Shown here: positions 47,559 through 62,500 of the stretch, one piece after another
How positions within the stretch are numbered: the stretch's first letter is position 1
Layout: every line of letters begins with the position of its first letter
Assembly (NCBI RefSeq): GCF_914767665.1
Contig: NC_059501.1
Span: forward strand, 80,884,798 to 80,948,797
From: Harmonia axyridis
Lineage: Eukaryota > Arthropoda > Insecta > Coleoptera > Coccinellidae
Length of the DNA: 64,000 bases
Direction of reading: 5' to 3'
Position numbers and translations under genes: made by a program
Notes under the pieces: generated by a model
The model's database searches: none
What the model was told of the DNA's origin: nothing
Seen by the model: the letters and a program-made list of their open reading frames with translations, nothing else

Positions 47559-50500
47559 CTAACCCTTATATAACCCCTTAGTACCTTTTCCTTTCGGATC
47601 TCCTTTCTGGCTGGCCCTGTGAGAGTGTCCGTGAGAATCTAACAGAGCAGCTGCAAGCGTCGATGAGGTGGTAGAGCACGACAGCGAGTCTCCACCCAGG
47701 ACGCTCCCAGAAGAACTGCCGCAGAAGGAAAGGGACGAACATACAGGGCTGTATACTCTCGATATGAACTCTTCGTAAATCGTACTCTCCTTGTGATCTG
47801 TTACGACAGTTTTCAGCGACCTCGCTCTTTCCTCATAACTGGAACAAGGGCGCCAACATTTATCAATATTATCCTCGCACATAACTCTTTCAGATTGCGA
47901 TATTTGAGAAATTTCCAAATACATTCATTTCGAAAATATTCGCTGATGTTTATAAGAAGTGATTAGTTCGATTCGCATAAATATTCCTTAAAAGAATACC
48001 AAGAAAACTATGAACAGGCCGTCAAAACGCAATTTTACCCAATATGGCGTCAGTGACGTCACTTGGAACTATAAACAATCAAGTGTCGAATATGAAAGTG
48101 ATTGTTTTCGTTATTGATTCAACCGTTTCCTTTTGTGAAGATTATGTCAATGTAAGTGATGAACTTCATATTATTTAATACTACTTTATCGTAAACAGCA
48201 ATCTGTTTGAGGTTAGATTTTTCATAGAGAATAGTTCATTGTTGCCCAAAGCGAACAAGTGTTGGAGTTCAGGAATGTGCTTTTTACGAGGTACATATGC
48301 TATTTTTTTTCAAAATCACAATCAATATTATCATAAATTGAAAATTTTTTTAAAAGATAACGATTTTTCGATTAAAATCTCACTATGAAATCGTTTCCTT
48401 GACAACTGATTCAACAATCTGGAGCAATGCTGGGGAGATTTAATTACTGTTAATATTTATATACTGCCAAATAGCCTATTCAATTAATTTAGGCTAGATA
48501 TACTCACTACTGTTGATAATGTGTTAAGGTAGTTCTTTTAGCTCTACTTGCGCAGATTGCGGTAGAACGAACCAAGCCTGCTAAAATATTGGTCTCCACA
48601 ATAGCTTCATCGAAAAGAACTCCAAAATGTGGAACCTACAAAAATGGGTATGAATCAGATATTTTCTAACCTATTAATTTCACAATATTCAGTCGGTTTT
48701 GTTATTACAAACAGAAAGGAAATACGTATTTAAATTTCTACTTACATCAGGTTTGCAATTGACAGTCACTCTGTGCAAATTATTCCCAAGTGGATAAATA
48801 ATAATTAAAATATCACAGAATTCAGTGGGAATTATATCTCTCCTATAATCACGGTTGTGCTCCGACCATACTATATGGACCTCATCATTACCCAGATGTC
48901 TCGTCTGAAAATAAAAGGTAAGACTAAAATACTAACGACCTAAAAAATATTATTGGAACACGAAATATATTCCTCCAAATTTATTGTACCATCGTAATTG
49001 ACCCTTTTGACCACTGGAAATAAACTAAATGACAGATGATGAACAGTCAGTAGGGCCAACAATCCACCTAAGCCTACTTTTCGAACGATGAATTCCATAC
49101 ATTCTTACCTTATTAAACCATACATTCTTACCTTATTAAGTACAGCTTCGGGAGTATCACATGGCATTCTGGTTGCCACATGAAATAAAACCTCTAGGAA
49201 ACTAGTGGCGTAATAAGGTGCGCTCAATCCTGTAGAACCCCCTCTCTGCAAACCGCCCAGGAATCCAGTGTGATTTTCCAATTCGATTTCCCAAGCCAGA
49301 GAGGCCAGAAATTCTTCGAACAGAGCACTACCACCTTGGTTGGACAAAATGGAATTCTTGTCTTCCTGACCTGGTCCTACATAGATTATCGCCACCTGTG
49401 AAAAAATTCAGGAAGCTCAATGAGAATGTAATATTGACAGCATATTTGATATTATCGTGTTGGTAACCATGCATATCAGCTAACCTTACTTTCCCCCATA
49501 TTCAAGCCTACTCTGATAGAGGGCCGCTATTGGAGAAAGCGCTTGTCTGAGAAACAGAAGAAGAAGAAAACCTTACTTTATGTGTTTCCCTGCAGCATTG
49601 TCCGTCTAAATTCCTAAGTTCCCTCAATAAACGTTCAGTCTTATTTAGTAAATGCAGTTGTTGCCTCTTGTCCCATCCGGTTAAACCTAGTTGCGAAAAC
49701 AGCAGTCGACACTGTTGGAACTCTTTTTGGTCAACTATCCCCATAGGCGCTGAAAAAAGTTACTTTCTCAGAATCTGTCAATGTTTCATGCACTGTTCAT
49801 ATTCTGAAAGGACTCTCAATACAGTATGTCCCTTGAAAACATGCTGATATTTAAGGGGGCGTTTTTTGGACCCATTTTAAGAATGTTGTGACTGTTTAAC
49901 TTTTAAGATATGGGGTGATAAAGTCTCTAGAAAATTTTTGTACAACTAATATACTACTACTATTGCAGATATCTTTATAAATTGACCTTGAAGTAAATCG
50001 TTTTTTTGTTTCTCATTATATACCTTGTTGCAAGCTGGTTATTTCCACAGAAGAATTAGTAGAAGCACTCTTGCTGTCGGGTCGAACAACAGGTTGTCCA
50101 ACCATACACTCCAGATGAGACGTTAACCTATATTCTTCCATTTCTACATTTCTTTGATTTATCACAGACGCGATGGCTTCCTGCTCCAGTTCGATTGTAA
50201 TTGGTGGTTCTGAAGGTTCGTTAAGTTTACGATGCGGATTCTCCAAGCATTCCGAACTGGTGTGCCCCAAATATTGGAGCAGCTGAGAACAGATAGATCA
50301 GTACATAGTATAGAAACGAATAATATGTCTTACATCGTCCAACTGGTCCAAATCAGGGGCGCTATTCGAAATATCAGGAAGTACACTGGGTGGCCTATGT
50401 CTCATAGCCCTTTGTGGTAGGCCGTGTTGAAAATTATCGATCATCAAACTCTCCAATTGCGTAGGCTCAATATGACTACGGTAGGACGCCACTTTAGGTT

Positions 50501-53500
50501 CTGAAGGTTCCGTTTCTTGATCGGGTTTTTTGTAAAGAATGGAAGCATCCCAGCTCGCTTTACCGGATAAATCCCTCAGGAGGACCCGAACTTGGGTATC
50601 GGCAGTTGACAGACCGGCTGTCACTCCACCTCCAGGCAAATCCAAGGTCGGTAGCTCAATGAAGCTGGCTATCACGTTAGGATTGAACATGAAGAGCTGC
50701 AATCAGATGTAAAATGAGTATTTCCCGCCCCATAACCTTCTAACAAGTTTGTTTTAGCGTAGTTTTTTTGGGACGTCCGAAACCAACTTTTGGACTACCG
50801 AGTGTGAGGGTTAGTGTTTAAATGAATTGAGTAAAGTAGCTTGGTTTTGGTTTGGAACTCATCCTTTCTCCGACAGTAGCAAGTATGAGATCTGTTCAAA
50901 ACATTTGGATTGAATTCATTGAAATTTGTTTTTAGTGAAGTTGATTTTGAGGAGTTTTTGAAAAGAAAATTAATGCTAAAAATAATCTTGCTCAGTTTCC
51001 AAGGATAGGTTTCACTGTCTGAAATAAGGATTCTGACAGGCATAAAAAAGCTATGAGTCAATGCCTTGGGAAACCACTGAGTGTGAAGGTTAGTGCTTCA
51101 ATGGGGTTAGTGAAGTGGCTTGGTTTTGGTTTGGACTGGTTTGCTTGAACTCATCCTTTCTCTGACAGTCAACAAGTATGACATCTGTTTAAACCATTTA
51201 GTTTGAATTAATTGAAATTTGAAAAAGTTGGTTTTGAGGAGTTTTTGAAAAGAAAATTAATGCTAATAATAATCTTGGTCAGTTTCCAAGGATAGGTTTG
51301 ACTGTCTGAAATAAGGATTCTGACAGGCATAAAAAAAGCTATGAGTCAATGCCTTGGGAAACCACTGAGTGTGAAGGTTAGTGCTTCAATGGGGTTAGTG
51401 AAGTGGCTTGGTTTTGGTTTGGACTGGTTTGCTTGAACTCATCCTTTCTCTGACAGTCAACAAGTATGACATCTGTTTAAACCATTTAGTTTGAATTAAT
51501 TGAAATTTGAAAAAGTTGGTTTTGAGGAGTTTTTGAAAAGAAAATTAATGCTAATAATAATCTTGGTCAGTTTCCAAGGATAGGTTTGACTGTCTGAAAT
51601 AAGGATTCTGACAGGCATAAAAAAAGCTATGAGTCAATGCCTTGGGAAACCACTGAGTGTGAAGGTTAGTGCTTCAATGGGGTTAGTGAAGTGGCTTGGT
51701 TTTGGTTTGGACTGGTTTGCTTGAACTCATCCTTTCTCTGACAGTCAACAAGTATGACATCTGTTTAAACCATTTAGTTTGAATTAATTGAAATTTGAAA
51801 AAGTTGGTTTTGAGGAGTTTTTGAAAAGAAAATTAATGCTAATAATAATCTTGGTCAGTTTCCAAGGATAGGTTTGACTGTCTGAAATAAGGATTCTGAC
51901 AGGCATAAAAAAAGCTATGAGTCAATGCCTTGGGAAACCACTGAGTGTGAAGGTTAGTGCTTCAATGGGGTTAGTGAAGTGGCTTGGTTTTGGTTTAGAC
52001 TCATCCTTTCTCTGACAGTCAACAAGTATGACATCTGTTTAAATCATTTAGTTTGAATTGATTGAAATTTGAAAAAGTTGGTTTTGAAGAGTTTTTTGAA
52101 AGAAAATGAATGGTAATAATGATCTTGCTAAGTTTCTAAGGGTAGGTTTGACTGTCCAGAACCAGAATTCTGACGGGCATATGCTTGGGCAGCGAACTAT
52201 AAGTCAATGTCTTGGTTTTTTTTTATACTTCAACGCCAATATTAAAATGAATGAGCAGAATAAACCTATCAACTCACCTGTATGTTGGGGGCGGAGAATA
52301 TATTGTGGGACAGTTCGTCAGAACCCAAATTCGGAACGTCGTCATGTTCCACCACCATAGAACTGAGCCTGGCAGCACCGATGGCCATTGGGAAATGACC
52401 CAGATGGGTGACCAAGTGGGAGAGGACTGTCTTCGCGCAGAGATTGATGGTTTTTTGGCAAACTTGATTTTTGGACGGAGAAGAGACAGGGGAGGCCACC
52501 TTATTCAAATCGTCTGATATGATGTTGGGATCGAAGTCGTCTTGCATTGAAGGTTGGCTGAGACCTCCGTGATGTTCCGTTGAAACCTGTCCGGATACTA
52601 TTTTGAACAAGACCTGTAAAGCAAGGTTAACTGAAGTGGAAGATGAACATACAAAACTTCAGAAGTTAGTAATGATGAATATACATTGTCTGAGTGTTAA
52701 ATTCCTTTATAAATTACAATCAGACAATAATCTGAATATAAAGAAGTTCTGATAACGTTTACTCAAAATGATGTTAGCTCAAAATTATTGTTTGATATGA
52801 ACACCCAAAATCTCAGCTCCGGTCGATTTTGTGGTCATGGGAATATTGGGCAATTCGATATTCTATTTGAATTGAATTCTAACGGGTGTTTTTTTTCGAG
52901 GTATATAACTTTAAGTTGGCATTACTGTTCAAGATGGCGACCGATTTAACAGCTGTCAAGTGATTTATTCTCAGTTTGGTTTGGCAATTCATCATGAATA
53001 GACTCACGCCTGAACAACGCTTGCAAATAGTGCAATTTTATTTTGAAAATAACGGTTCTGTGCGGAATACGTATCGCGCACTACGTCCATTTTATTTTGT
53101 TTGGCGATGAAGCGCACTTCTGGTTGAAGGGCTACGGCAACAAACAAAACTGCCGCATTTGGAGTGAAGCTAATCCTCAAGTGTTTGTCGAAACACCGTT
53201 ACATCCAGAAAAACTGACTGTTTGGTGCGCTTTATGGGCTTGTGGAATCATTGGTCCGTACTTCGTCAAAAACGATGATGGCCAGAACGTTACAGTCAAT
53301 GGTGATCGGTATAGAGCCATGATTACTCACTTTGAACAACCATGATGTCCAGGAGCTGTGGTTCCAACAAGACGGCGCAACATGTCACACAGTGCTATAA
53401 TCGATTTATTAAAAGACACGTTTGGTGACCGCCTAATTTCACGTTTTGGACCTGTGAATTGGCCTCCAAGATCTTGTGATTTTACACCGCTAGACTACTT

Positions 53501-56500
53501 TCTGTGGGGCTATGTAAAGGCATTGGTCTATGCGGATAAGCCACAAACCCTTGACTATTTGGAAGACAACATTCGCCGTGTTATTGCCGATATACGACCA
53601 CAAATGTTGGAAAAAGTCATCGAAAATTGGACGTCCAGATTGGACTACATTCGAGCCAGCCGTGGCGGCCATATGCCAGAAATCATATTTGAAATGTAAT
53701 GCCTCCAGATTATCTTGCCGATAAATAAAATTCATGTCAATCGAATAATCCATCGTTGTTTTATTGCAATTTAAAGTTCTATAGCTCTAAAAAAAACACC
53801 CTTTACATCCGAATGCAAATTTTCATCTCGACCGAAGGCTGCAGTTTCGAAATGAACAAGAACTCAAAAATTCTGACGTCTATATTCACGAGACCTCTAG
53901 TCGGATTCTCCCAATAATTTTTCGGTCTTTCCATTCGGGAGTTATCGTATTTACGGACGGACAACCGGTCACAATTGAATTTGAGGTCTGATTCGTCGTC
54001 AACCTTATCATTGCGACCATTTCCAGATCAAAATTAAGGATATTGTGGCGAAATGATAGAGCGCTCAAAAATGCTGTTGAAATTAAACCACAAAACAGAA
54101 AAATCCAGTATTCACATCCCAATGATCCTTTTCACTTCAATGAAGATTATAGATCTCTACAACATTGTTAGCGGAGACATCTATGGTCGATAGACGAACA
54201 CAAAGCTCATAGCAACGGTCTCCACCGAACCAACCATTGACAAAACAATTTTGATGTGTTGTTGAATCGTTTTAATTTTAGTGTAAACCCAGAAATGGCC
54301 GAGTACACGCAACGAAGGAAGGCATCTGTGGGTTCTCACACGTCCCAAGAATTGAGGAAGAGGGAAAATCAAGACCGTAAGAGATCCATCCTGTACCTCA
54401 TCCTGGATTATCTGAAAGGCAACAACTTGCACAAGACCTACGAAGCTCTTAAGACGGAAGCAGAACTGGGCGACCTATTCACAGTGTGCGACAATATCGA
54501 CCTAGATATAATCCTGCAAGAGTACCAGACGTACTACAACATGAAGTTCCAAAAAGAACCGCAAATTATCAGGAGGTTGTCGCTAAGTGAGAAAAGTACC
54601 GCCGGTTCTGTGACGCAGAAGGTACAGTCTGCGGGAAAGTTGAGAACGACGCCGTCGACGCCACAAGTTAGCAAGGTGAAGGAAAAAAGTGTTATAGACA
54701 AGGATGATGACTTTCAGTTCGAGATCATCTCCATAGAGTCGCAGGATAAGATGCCGATGGCTGGAGGAAGGCGCAGAAGTTCCCAAAATTCGGAACAGGA
54801 AAAGAAAATTCTAGCAGATTATTCAGGTAAACTTTAGGACTTTTAGGGCCTGTTTCATCACTTGTTGTTAAAGCAAGGATAGGCTTCAGTGACTTCAGTG
54901 ACTACGTGGATACACGAGTGGCCTCGTTTTTGATTGGCTGTCGGTTTCTGAGCCTAAAAATGGCGGTTTTTTGTTTACATTCTCCGTCTTGGATTTGTTC
55001 AAAATGTAAGACCCATTGCTGTAGTATTCGTCAGTAAAATAAATTTGTTCTTCATACAAATCTATCAGGCCAAATAATTTAAGTTTTGATCAAGTGTCAG
55101 TTCAGTTCAGTCAATTGTATTCTTGAGTTTTATGGTTAAGCCCCGCCCCATTCGCCATTTTTAGGCTCAATTTGAACATATTGTCGTCACTGTGTTTTAT
55201 TAAGTCACTTAAGGTAAGCTATTCATAACTCATCGAAGAGTTATTCTTGAAACTTGTGTTTCACACATGACGGAATAATAATAATTAATAATGGAATAAA
55301 TTATCACTCAATTTAAAATGAGAAAATTTGTCTAATGATATAAAACGACAGAAACGAAAACATATAACCTAAATTTGTAGCTGAAAAAATAATATTTTCT
55401 GTTCACTCAGATCTGTATTACGGCTTGAGAATTCCAGAAGAAAAACTGAATAGTAGGCAAAGAGTGCAGGAAATGTTGAAGACTAAAATCACAAAAACTA
55501 TGACCTTCGATATGACAGATGGACTGAGAGTACGAAGATAATATTGGAATATATTGAGGAATATAATACATTGTATTTTCGGCCTAATTCGTTTTATTTC
55601 TTACAGGGGAACAGAGAATTTCTGAACAAATTTACATAATGCTTATTTTTAGATCATATCTAAAAATTATACATATTGAATTCTGACGCATGTGTTATTA
55701 CAATGTTCAAGTCCCAGAATTTGGTAAAAGAATTATTATTTTCCCCTTGATATTGAGGGTTTTTATCGATATGTATTTTGAAAAATATTTGGAGTAATCC
55801 TACAGTTGAAACAGAAAGTTTTTCAGAATTGAATACATACTTAATCATATCAGAGTGTTACCGGAAGTACTCATATCTCAAAAACATTTCAACTTAGTAA
55901 AGGATATTGAATATCATAATCCTAATTTTCGGATTTTAAACAGGCTCAATTCTCCAGAAACGTCTAATAAGTACTCGAAATTGAGACCACTTCCCAGTAC
56001 TTTCTTGACTGTGACACTCTTTCAAACTTTTCCTTCTAGGTTATACACCGGAATGGAGAGAAATGGCCGACCTGATAATGAAAGACGTGGTTCCCAACAC
56101 ACTGGGCTTTACGTGGCAACACTGCATAGGTCTAGACAAACCAATCGAACTTCTCAAAGAGGCTACAGTATACCCCTTCCTCTACCCCGACCTTTTCAGC
56201 AACCTGACCCAAACCTGGACAGGCGTTTTGCTCTACGGGGCCCCAGGCACGGGCAAAACGCTCCTCGCCAAAGCCCTGGCATGTGAAATGAACTCAACTT
56301 TCATAAATGTCACTAGCAGCACCTTCGTTAGCAAGTGGAGGGGCGACTCGGAGAAAATGATAAAGGTTATGTTCGACCTGGCTAAATACTACTCGCCCAC
56401 TACGATTTTTATAGACGAGATAGACGCCCTTCTCTCCGAAACTAAAGACACCAACCACGAAGCTTCGTGCAGATTTAAAAGTGAGCTCTTGGTTCAAATG

Positions 56501-59500
56501 GATGGCTTGCTGTCTAGCAACGAGTCAGTCTTCATCTTAGCTACCACGAATTCTCCTTGGAAACTAGACAAAGCCCTTTTAAGAAGGTTCGAGAAGAGGA
56601 TACTGATACCTTTGCCCAACGAAGATGCCAAGGTTAAAATGTTGAAACACTACTCTAATCTGAGGGGCGAAAACAAGAACGACTGGAACAACTTGATTCA
56701 GCTCACTGAAAACTTTTCGGGGTGTGATATAAAGAATGCTTGTAAAGAAATGGAGATGGCTTTGGTCAGAGAGCAACTTAAAAATGTGTGCAAGAATAAA
56801 AAGGTGGGGTCACGAAGGGACGCTACTGTGGAAGATTTAACAACTGCTTTGAAATCGGTGAAACCTTCGCTCAGTCAGGATTATTACAAGAAAGTCTTAG
56901 AATGGAATATGGAATACGGTTCAAGATGAATTTCATGTTGTTTAAGAATACAAAATAATTTACAATTTGTCTATAACGATAATATAACTAAAACATTATC
57001 CTATTTTATTTTGGATTACTTCCTTAATAGCACATTGCTTGTTGTTTGCAAACAATGTCATATTCAATTCAACAGTTTCGAAACAATGTAGAAGCGTGTA
57101 CATCTCCATGATTGAATGACATAACCTATTGAACACAAATGACATAAGAAATGTCAAAAAATAATAAACAGTGTTGCCATTAAAACATTTTCAAATTATA
57201 TAATTCCTACTGGAAAACCTTTTATGATGCTTCTTCGGATAATCTCAAAGAAAAAATGTGTTAACTAAAAATGTTATGAAATATTGAAACAACAATACTT
57301 AATAAAAACCATGAAACTCACTGTGAAAACTTGAAGCAACAGAGTGGTCTCCCTATTTTCGCCATATTGAGAAGTCACTAACAGCTTCTTGGGCCCAAGT
57401 CTCATGCACCACTCACCAAGGCAAAGAAGCAAGGCAGTTCCGAGAGCTTTATCACTTTCGCCTGCGGTAGAACCTAGGGGAGCATGGGTGAACAGTGCAG
57501 AGCACAAAGTGCTGATGATAGCGTTGCCATGTCTGGGATATTGGTTCCACAACAATGTTGCATGATCGCAAAGAAGGAACAAGATATTACTGGCCAGTTG
57601 AGATATAACTTTATTGTTGAACTAAAAATAAAAAGTGTTATTTTATATTATATATGATTTGCTATTTTTTATGATGAATTGTCTCACCTTAAGTGATTGT
57701 AAGATAACGTCAATAGCATCTGTTACTTTTGAATGGAATGTTTTATTACTTAATTCTTTATAAATGTAAATTCCTAGGGCTGAAAGAGCTATGGATCTCG
57801 CTTTTCCTCTAGCTTCTCTCCTCCCTGCTCTCAATAGAATGCTCACTACATGCTCCTGCAAATTTAAGGTTGAGTTTAAGTACCTTATATTATTCACAAG
57901 TAGGTAAATTACATTGTTCGATATTGTTATATATTTTTCTGCATTGGTATATCTAGCTTAAATTAATTCAAAAAAATTCGAATAACTTATTAGAAGTGCT
58001 AATATAACATCAGGCACATCCTCTTCACTTCTTCACACTTGTTATTTATTAGGTTGGTATATGTGTTTTGGACAGCTCACATTCAATATTTGCTTATTAA
58101 GGTTAGGATATGCTATTTGACAGCATAAAAATATAGTTCCATTGATTGACATCCTCATGGATTAGACATAAATCATATGACAAGAGAAGTATGTTATTAA
58201 AATGTATAAAAAAGGCTTAAAACTCAAATAATGCATACCCATTATCATAGAAGCTCTAAGCTTCTGAAAGGCTTCACAGAGGCCTAGAAAAGTTGGGATA
58301 GAAAAGCAATGAAAAACATGATGATAAACCAACTAGTTGAAATAGTTTATGTTTATGTCATGTCGTGTCAATAGCGCATTTGGAACAATATTGAATTCTA
58401 ACCTCAAACTGATTGCAATAGTAAGAATATAAAAATGTTCATAACAGTCGTAACAACAAAATACAATTGCATAATTCTTTTTTAGTGGAAATGAAATATA
58501 TCGTACCTTGATATCTGGACAAGCCATGAGATGTATATCACTTTCAGGTTGTAGAACATAGAGAGAATTTAATTCATTCGGCTTGCTCAGTAAATTGGCT
58601 ATTATTGAAACGGCCTCAGTCCTTGGAGAAGTTTCCAAAGATTCGGTAGAATTCAGAACAGTGTTACAAGCGTGTATGAGATCTAGAAGTAGAACTGAGG
58701 AGCCAGGAAGTTGAAGGGAGAGAAACCTCGGCCCTAGATACTTTAAAGCTGTGTTCAGGTAAGATTTAGACGGACCTGTTAAAGCTACAATATAAAAAAC
58801 AAATTAATTTAAAACTTGAATTAAATTTCCTGAAAAAACTCACCTAAATGCAAAAAATGATAAAACTGGGGTAAATAAGTCCTATATTTGGGATCACAGT
58901 TTAGCGTAATTGTACAGAGTAACCTCAGAGCATCCAGTTTGCCTGGTTCATATGCCTCGGGTAATATAAGAGCCCCAAAACACCAAGGAAGGATCAAAGT
59001 TAAGGGTGGAACTAACTCTGGGGGTTGCGGTGTGCTCAAATTGTCTGAAGACACTCCCTGATTGTGCTTGATCTTTATTAATGTGTCTGTTAGTTTGACA
59101 AGATATTGAAATACTTGATGATGGAGTTTGGAGTCGGCAATGTTGTTTACATCACCTACAATAAAAGAAATAAACAAATGATATCATATTAATAATAAAG
59201 ACCTTTTAAGAGAATTCAAGAGAGGTTACTAGTGGTCTTCAATGTTTGAGGTAACCTGCTTTGTATTTACAGACCGTTTGACACTTGTCAATGGTCAACA
59301 AAATTTTTCATTGACAGAAATTGGAGGTTATAAATGGTTTATCTCTTTTAATTTGGTAATAACTTCTTCTTCTAATAGTTCTTAATGGCTCTGAAGGATA
59401 TCTGTTTCATTATTAAAATAATAAAGTTTTTGAGTGTCAGATGTCATGGAAAATATTCATAAACAATAATCTAATTAAAATAACAACTTCCAACCGAAGT

Positions 59501-62500
59501 GGGCGTGGTTACCGATCCTAACCAGTACAGTTACTCTGGAGACAGATAACTCACCGAAGTTTGAGGAAATAGTCACCAGTTTTTGAGGAATTTGACATAT
59601 ACGGACAACCAACTTACTAACCATAGATATACCATATAGATATACGGACCATACAACAAAATATATAATAAATGCATTCATTCAGATGGAGATGAAAAAA
59701 ATTCAAAAACATTAAAAGCTATCACATAAATATTTTTCGACACTGTGTAACATCTGGCAACATCAATTAATCCCTGTATAATTAGAGAAAATATATTTCT
59801 TAATGAATGAATAATTATAAAATAAATAATTAATCACTCGTCAACTCCGGGTTACATGATATGAATTCTTATAGTAACATACCCAAAGCTCCTAACATTC
59901 TTTTCCAAAGTATCACAGCCACATCGGGGAGCCATCCTCTAACACTTCCTCCACAGACAACGCCCCTATTCTCCCCAAACAAGGGACTTTCCAAGTGATG
60001 ATGATGGTGTTCGGCCATCATGTCAAGTTGGAGAGGCGAGTCCTTAATGGAGTTGCATTCCACGCCGCTAGAAGGCGCAGGACTAGGCGACCTACTCCTA
60101 TCCATCGATTCGGAATCGTGTACCATCAAACTGTTCAAGGACACAGAACGTCTGTGCTTAGCAAGTGGTGCCTGAAATTTTTATATCGTTATTTTGAAAT
60201 CACAAAAGGTCCTTCTATTCTAAAGGGTGTTTTTTTTTAGAGCTATAGAACTTTAAATTGCAATAAAACAACGAAGGATTATTCGATTGACATACATTTT
60301 ATTTATTCACAAGATAATCTTGAGGTATTACATTTTAATTATGATTTCTGGCATATGACCGCCACGGCTGGCTCGGATGTAGTCCAATCTTGACGTCCAA
60401 TTTTCGATGACTTTTTCCAACATTTGTGGCCGTATATCGGCAATAACACGGCGAATGTTGTCTTCCAAATGGTCAAGGGTTTGTGGCTTATTCGCATAGA
60501 CCAATGACTTTACATAGCCCCACAGGAAGTAGTCTAGCGGTGTTAAATCACAAGATCTTGGAGGCCAATTCACGGGTCCAAAACGTGAAATTAGGCGGTC
60601 ACCAAACGTGTCTTTCAATAAATCGATTGTGGCACGAGCTGTGTGACATGATGCGCTGTCTTGTTGGAACCACAGCTCCTGGACATCATGGTTGTTCAAT
60701 TCAGGAATGAAAAAGTTAGTAATCATGGCTCTATACCGATCACCATTGACTGTAACGTTCTGGCCATCATCGTTTTTGAAGAAGTACAGACCAATGATTC
60801 CACAAGCCCATAAAGCGCATCAAACAGTCAGTTTTTCTGGATGTAACCGTGTTTCGATATACACTTGAGGACCAGGCAATTTCTAAACTTTGTGTCGTCA
60901 ACCTTATGACATACATTGGTGTAGTTATTCTGATTGTGTGATTTATTTTATTCTTATAAGAACTGGTTTTCTATGCACTACTCATGTTTATCAGCATTTA
61001 TATAAAATATACATTACGAAATGGAATTAAGAGTTGGACTAACAGGCTGCAAATAGAGACGTCTTTAGAAGACAAAACACAATCCGAAACTGAAGACCAT
61101 TATAATGCTGATGAGGATAAAGTACCTTCATCAAATCTAGCAACGAGACGTGAACCATCACCTTTGAATTTAGAAGAGGAATTGAATAATATTATTCGTA
61201 CTGAGTGGGTACTAGAATCAGAGGCGTCTTTTATGGCTGTACGAGTACAAACAACACATGATCAGTTATTAAAATATGAAATGACCCTTTTTGAATGTAG
61301 ATGGAACATACTTGGAAGCTGTTTACAACTCCGACCCTCGACATAATTTCCACCAATCACAAACGCTCAATTTTGAGTAACAAGCGGTTTCTAGTTGGAA
61401 AAACTGTGAGACAGCACTTGTCAGCAAATTTTTCGAGTTTACCCGCGGCAAAACTTGACAGATGAAATACATTAGTATGTTTTTAATAGCATAAGACCTT
61501 TTTTTGAGCATCTTTAATAGGTTGAGTACAAAGAGTATATATATTTTGGTGCGGGATTGAATTCCCTAGTTGTCCCACATTACGGTGCTTATTATTCAAT
61601 TTCACTCACCGTTCTCGGTCTGGCTACATGTTTCCTCTTTTCGTACAAATCTGTTTCGCTAGAGCTCCTCGAGATGGTGGATCTCCTCCTTTTTATCACA
61701 GCTTGTCCCTCATTAATGACAGAGTCTTGTCTGGCGGTGGCTGGGTGATTGTTTTCAAAGTGCTGGCCAGTGAGGCCACTTTCGGGTCTACTGGTTGGTC
61801 TCCGGCCCATTCTTTTATTTTTCTGCTCCGCCAACCTATCCAACGGTAGATCGGTCAGATCTAGCTCGTACACGTGTCTGGCTAATACTCTGGTCAAGGT
61901 GTCCATCGTTTTCTGGAATGAAAACGTTTTGAGTAATGCCTCCATTTTTTTTAATATGAATCCGTACCGCCCACTCCTTAATAAGATCTTCCCAATTTGT
62001 GAGTGAGACTAGGACATGCAGAAACCTGTCCCATAGTTCTTGAGATATCATAACATTCAAATTAGCTTTGATCCATGTCACGATGAGAGTTTGGAAAATT
62101 GCAGGTGCCAACTTTCCACCAAGAGTCGGTACCTTCTTTTTGGGAGGATTCTCAGATAACACTAATGAAGTGATTTGTAATAAAACTAACAATAATTGTT
62201 CCCTAAAACAGACAAATATGTTGATTTAGCACAAAAATTATTTCACGTAAGAAATGTATTCGTTTGTTAAACAAATGTTTTAATTCTTAGGTGCAACACT
62301 GAACTACACTCAGCACCTGTATATCCAACTTGTTCATAAAGTGTGGGATACCTTTTTGTCCAGTAAATTAATTTTGACAAATTTTCAAATCCATCCAAAT
62401 TATTCAGTGATGTTTATCGAGCAAATAAAGTATATTTTCAATATGCATAAATATTTCTAAAAAAAAAATTCCAAAATGAAAAAAATTAAATTCAAAGAGG

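Noticed and set aside
50795..51061. Reverse-strand ORF of 88 residues
   Set aside because: It lies wholly in the 288-bp tandem array and is not kept in the other units.
55607..55640. KATNAL2 exon after the acceptor tttcttacag (GNREFLNKFT)
   Set aside because: It runs into a stop after ten codons with no usable donor; the model using 55903-55996 gives full frame continuity. An alternative short isoform cannot be excluded.
55855..56286. 143-residue ORF overlapping the start of the KATNAL2 AAA exon
   Set aside because: From 56040 on it is in the wrong frame relative to the Walker A-containing frame; only its first part may be exonic.
59995..60240. Plus-strand ORF rich in Arg
   Set aside because: It is the shadow of the RalGAP exon with its His-rich stretch on the opposite strand.
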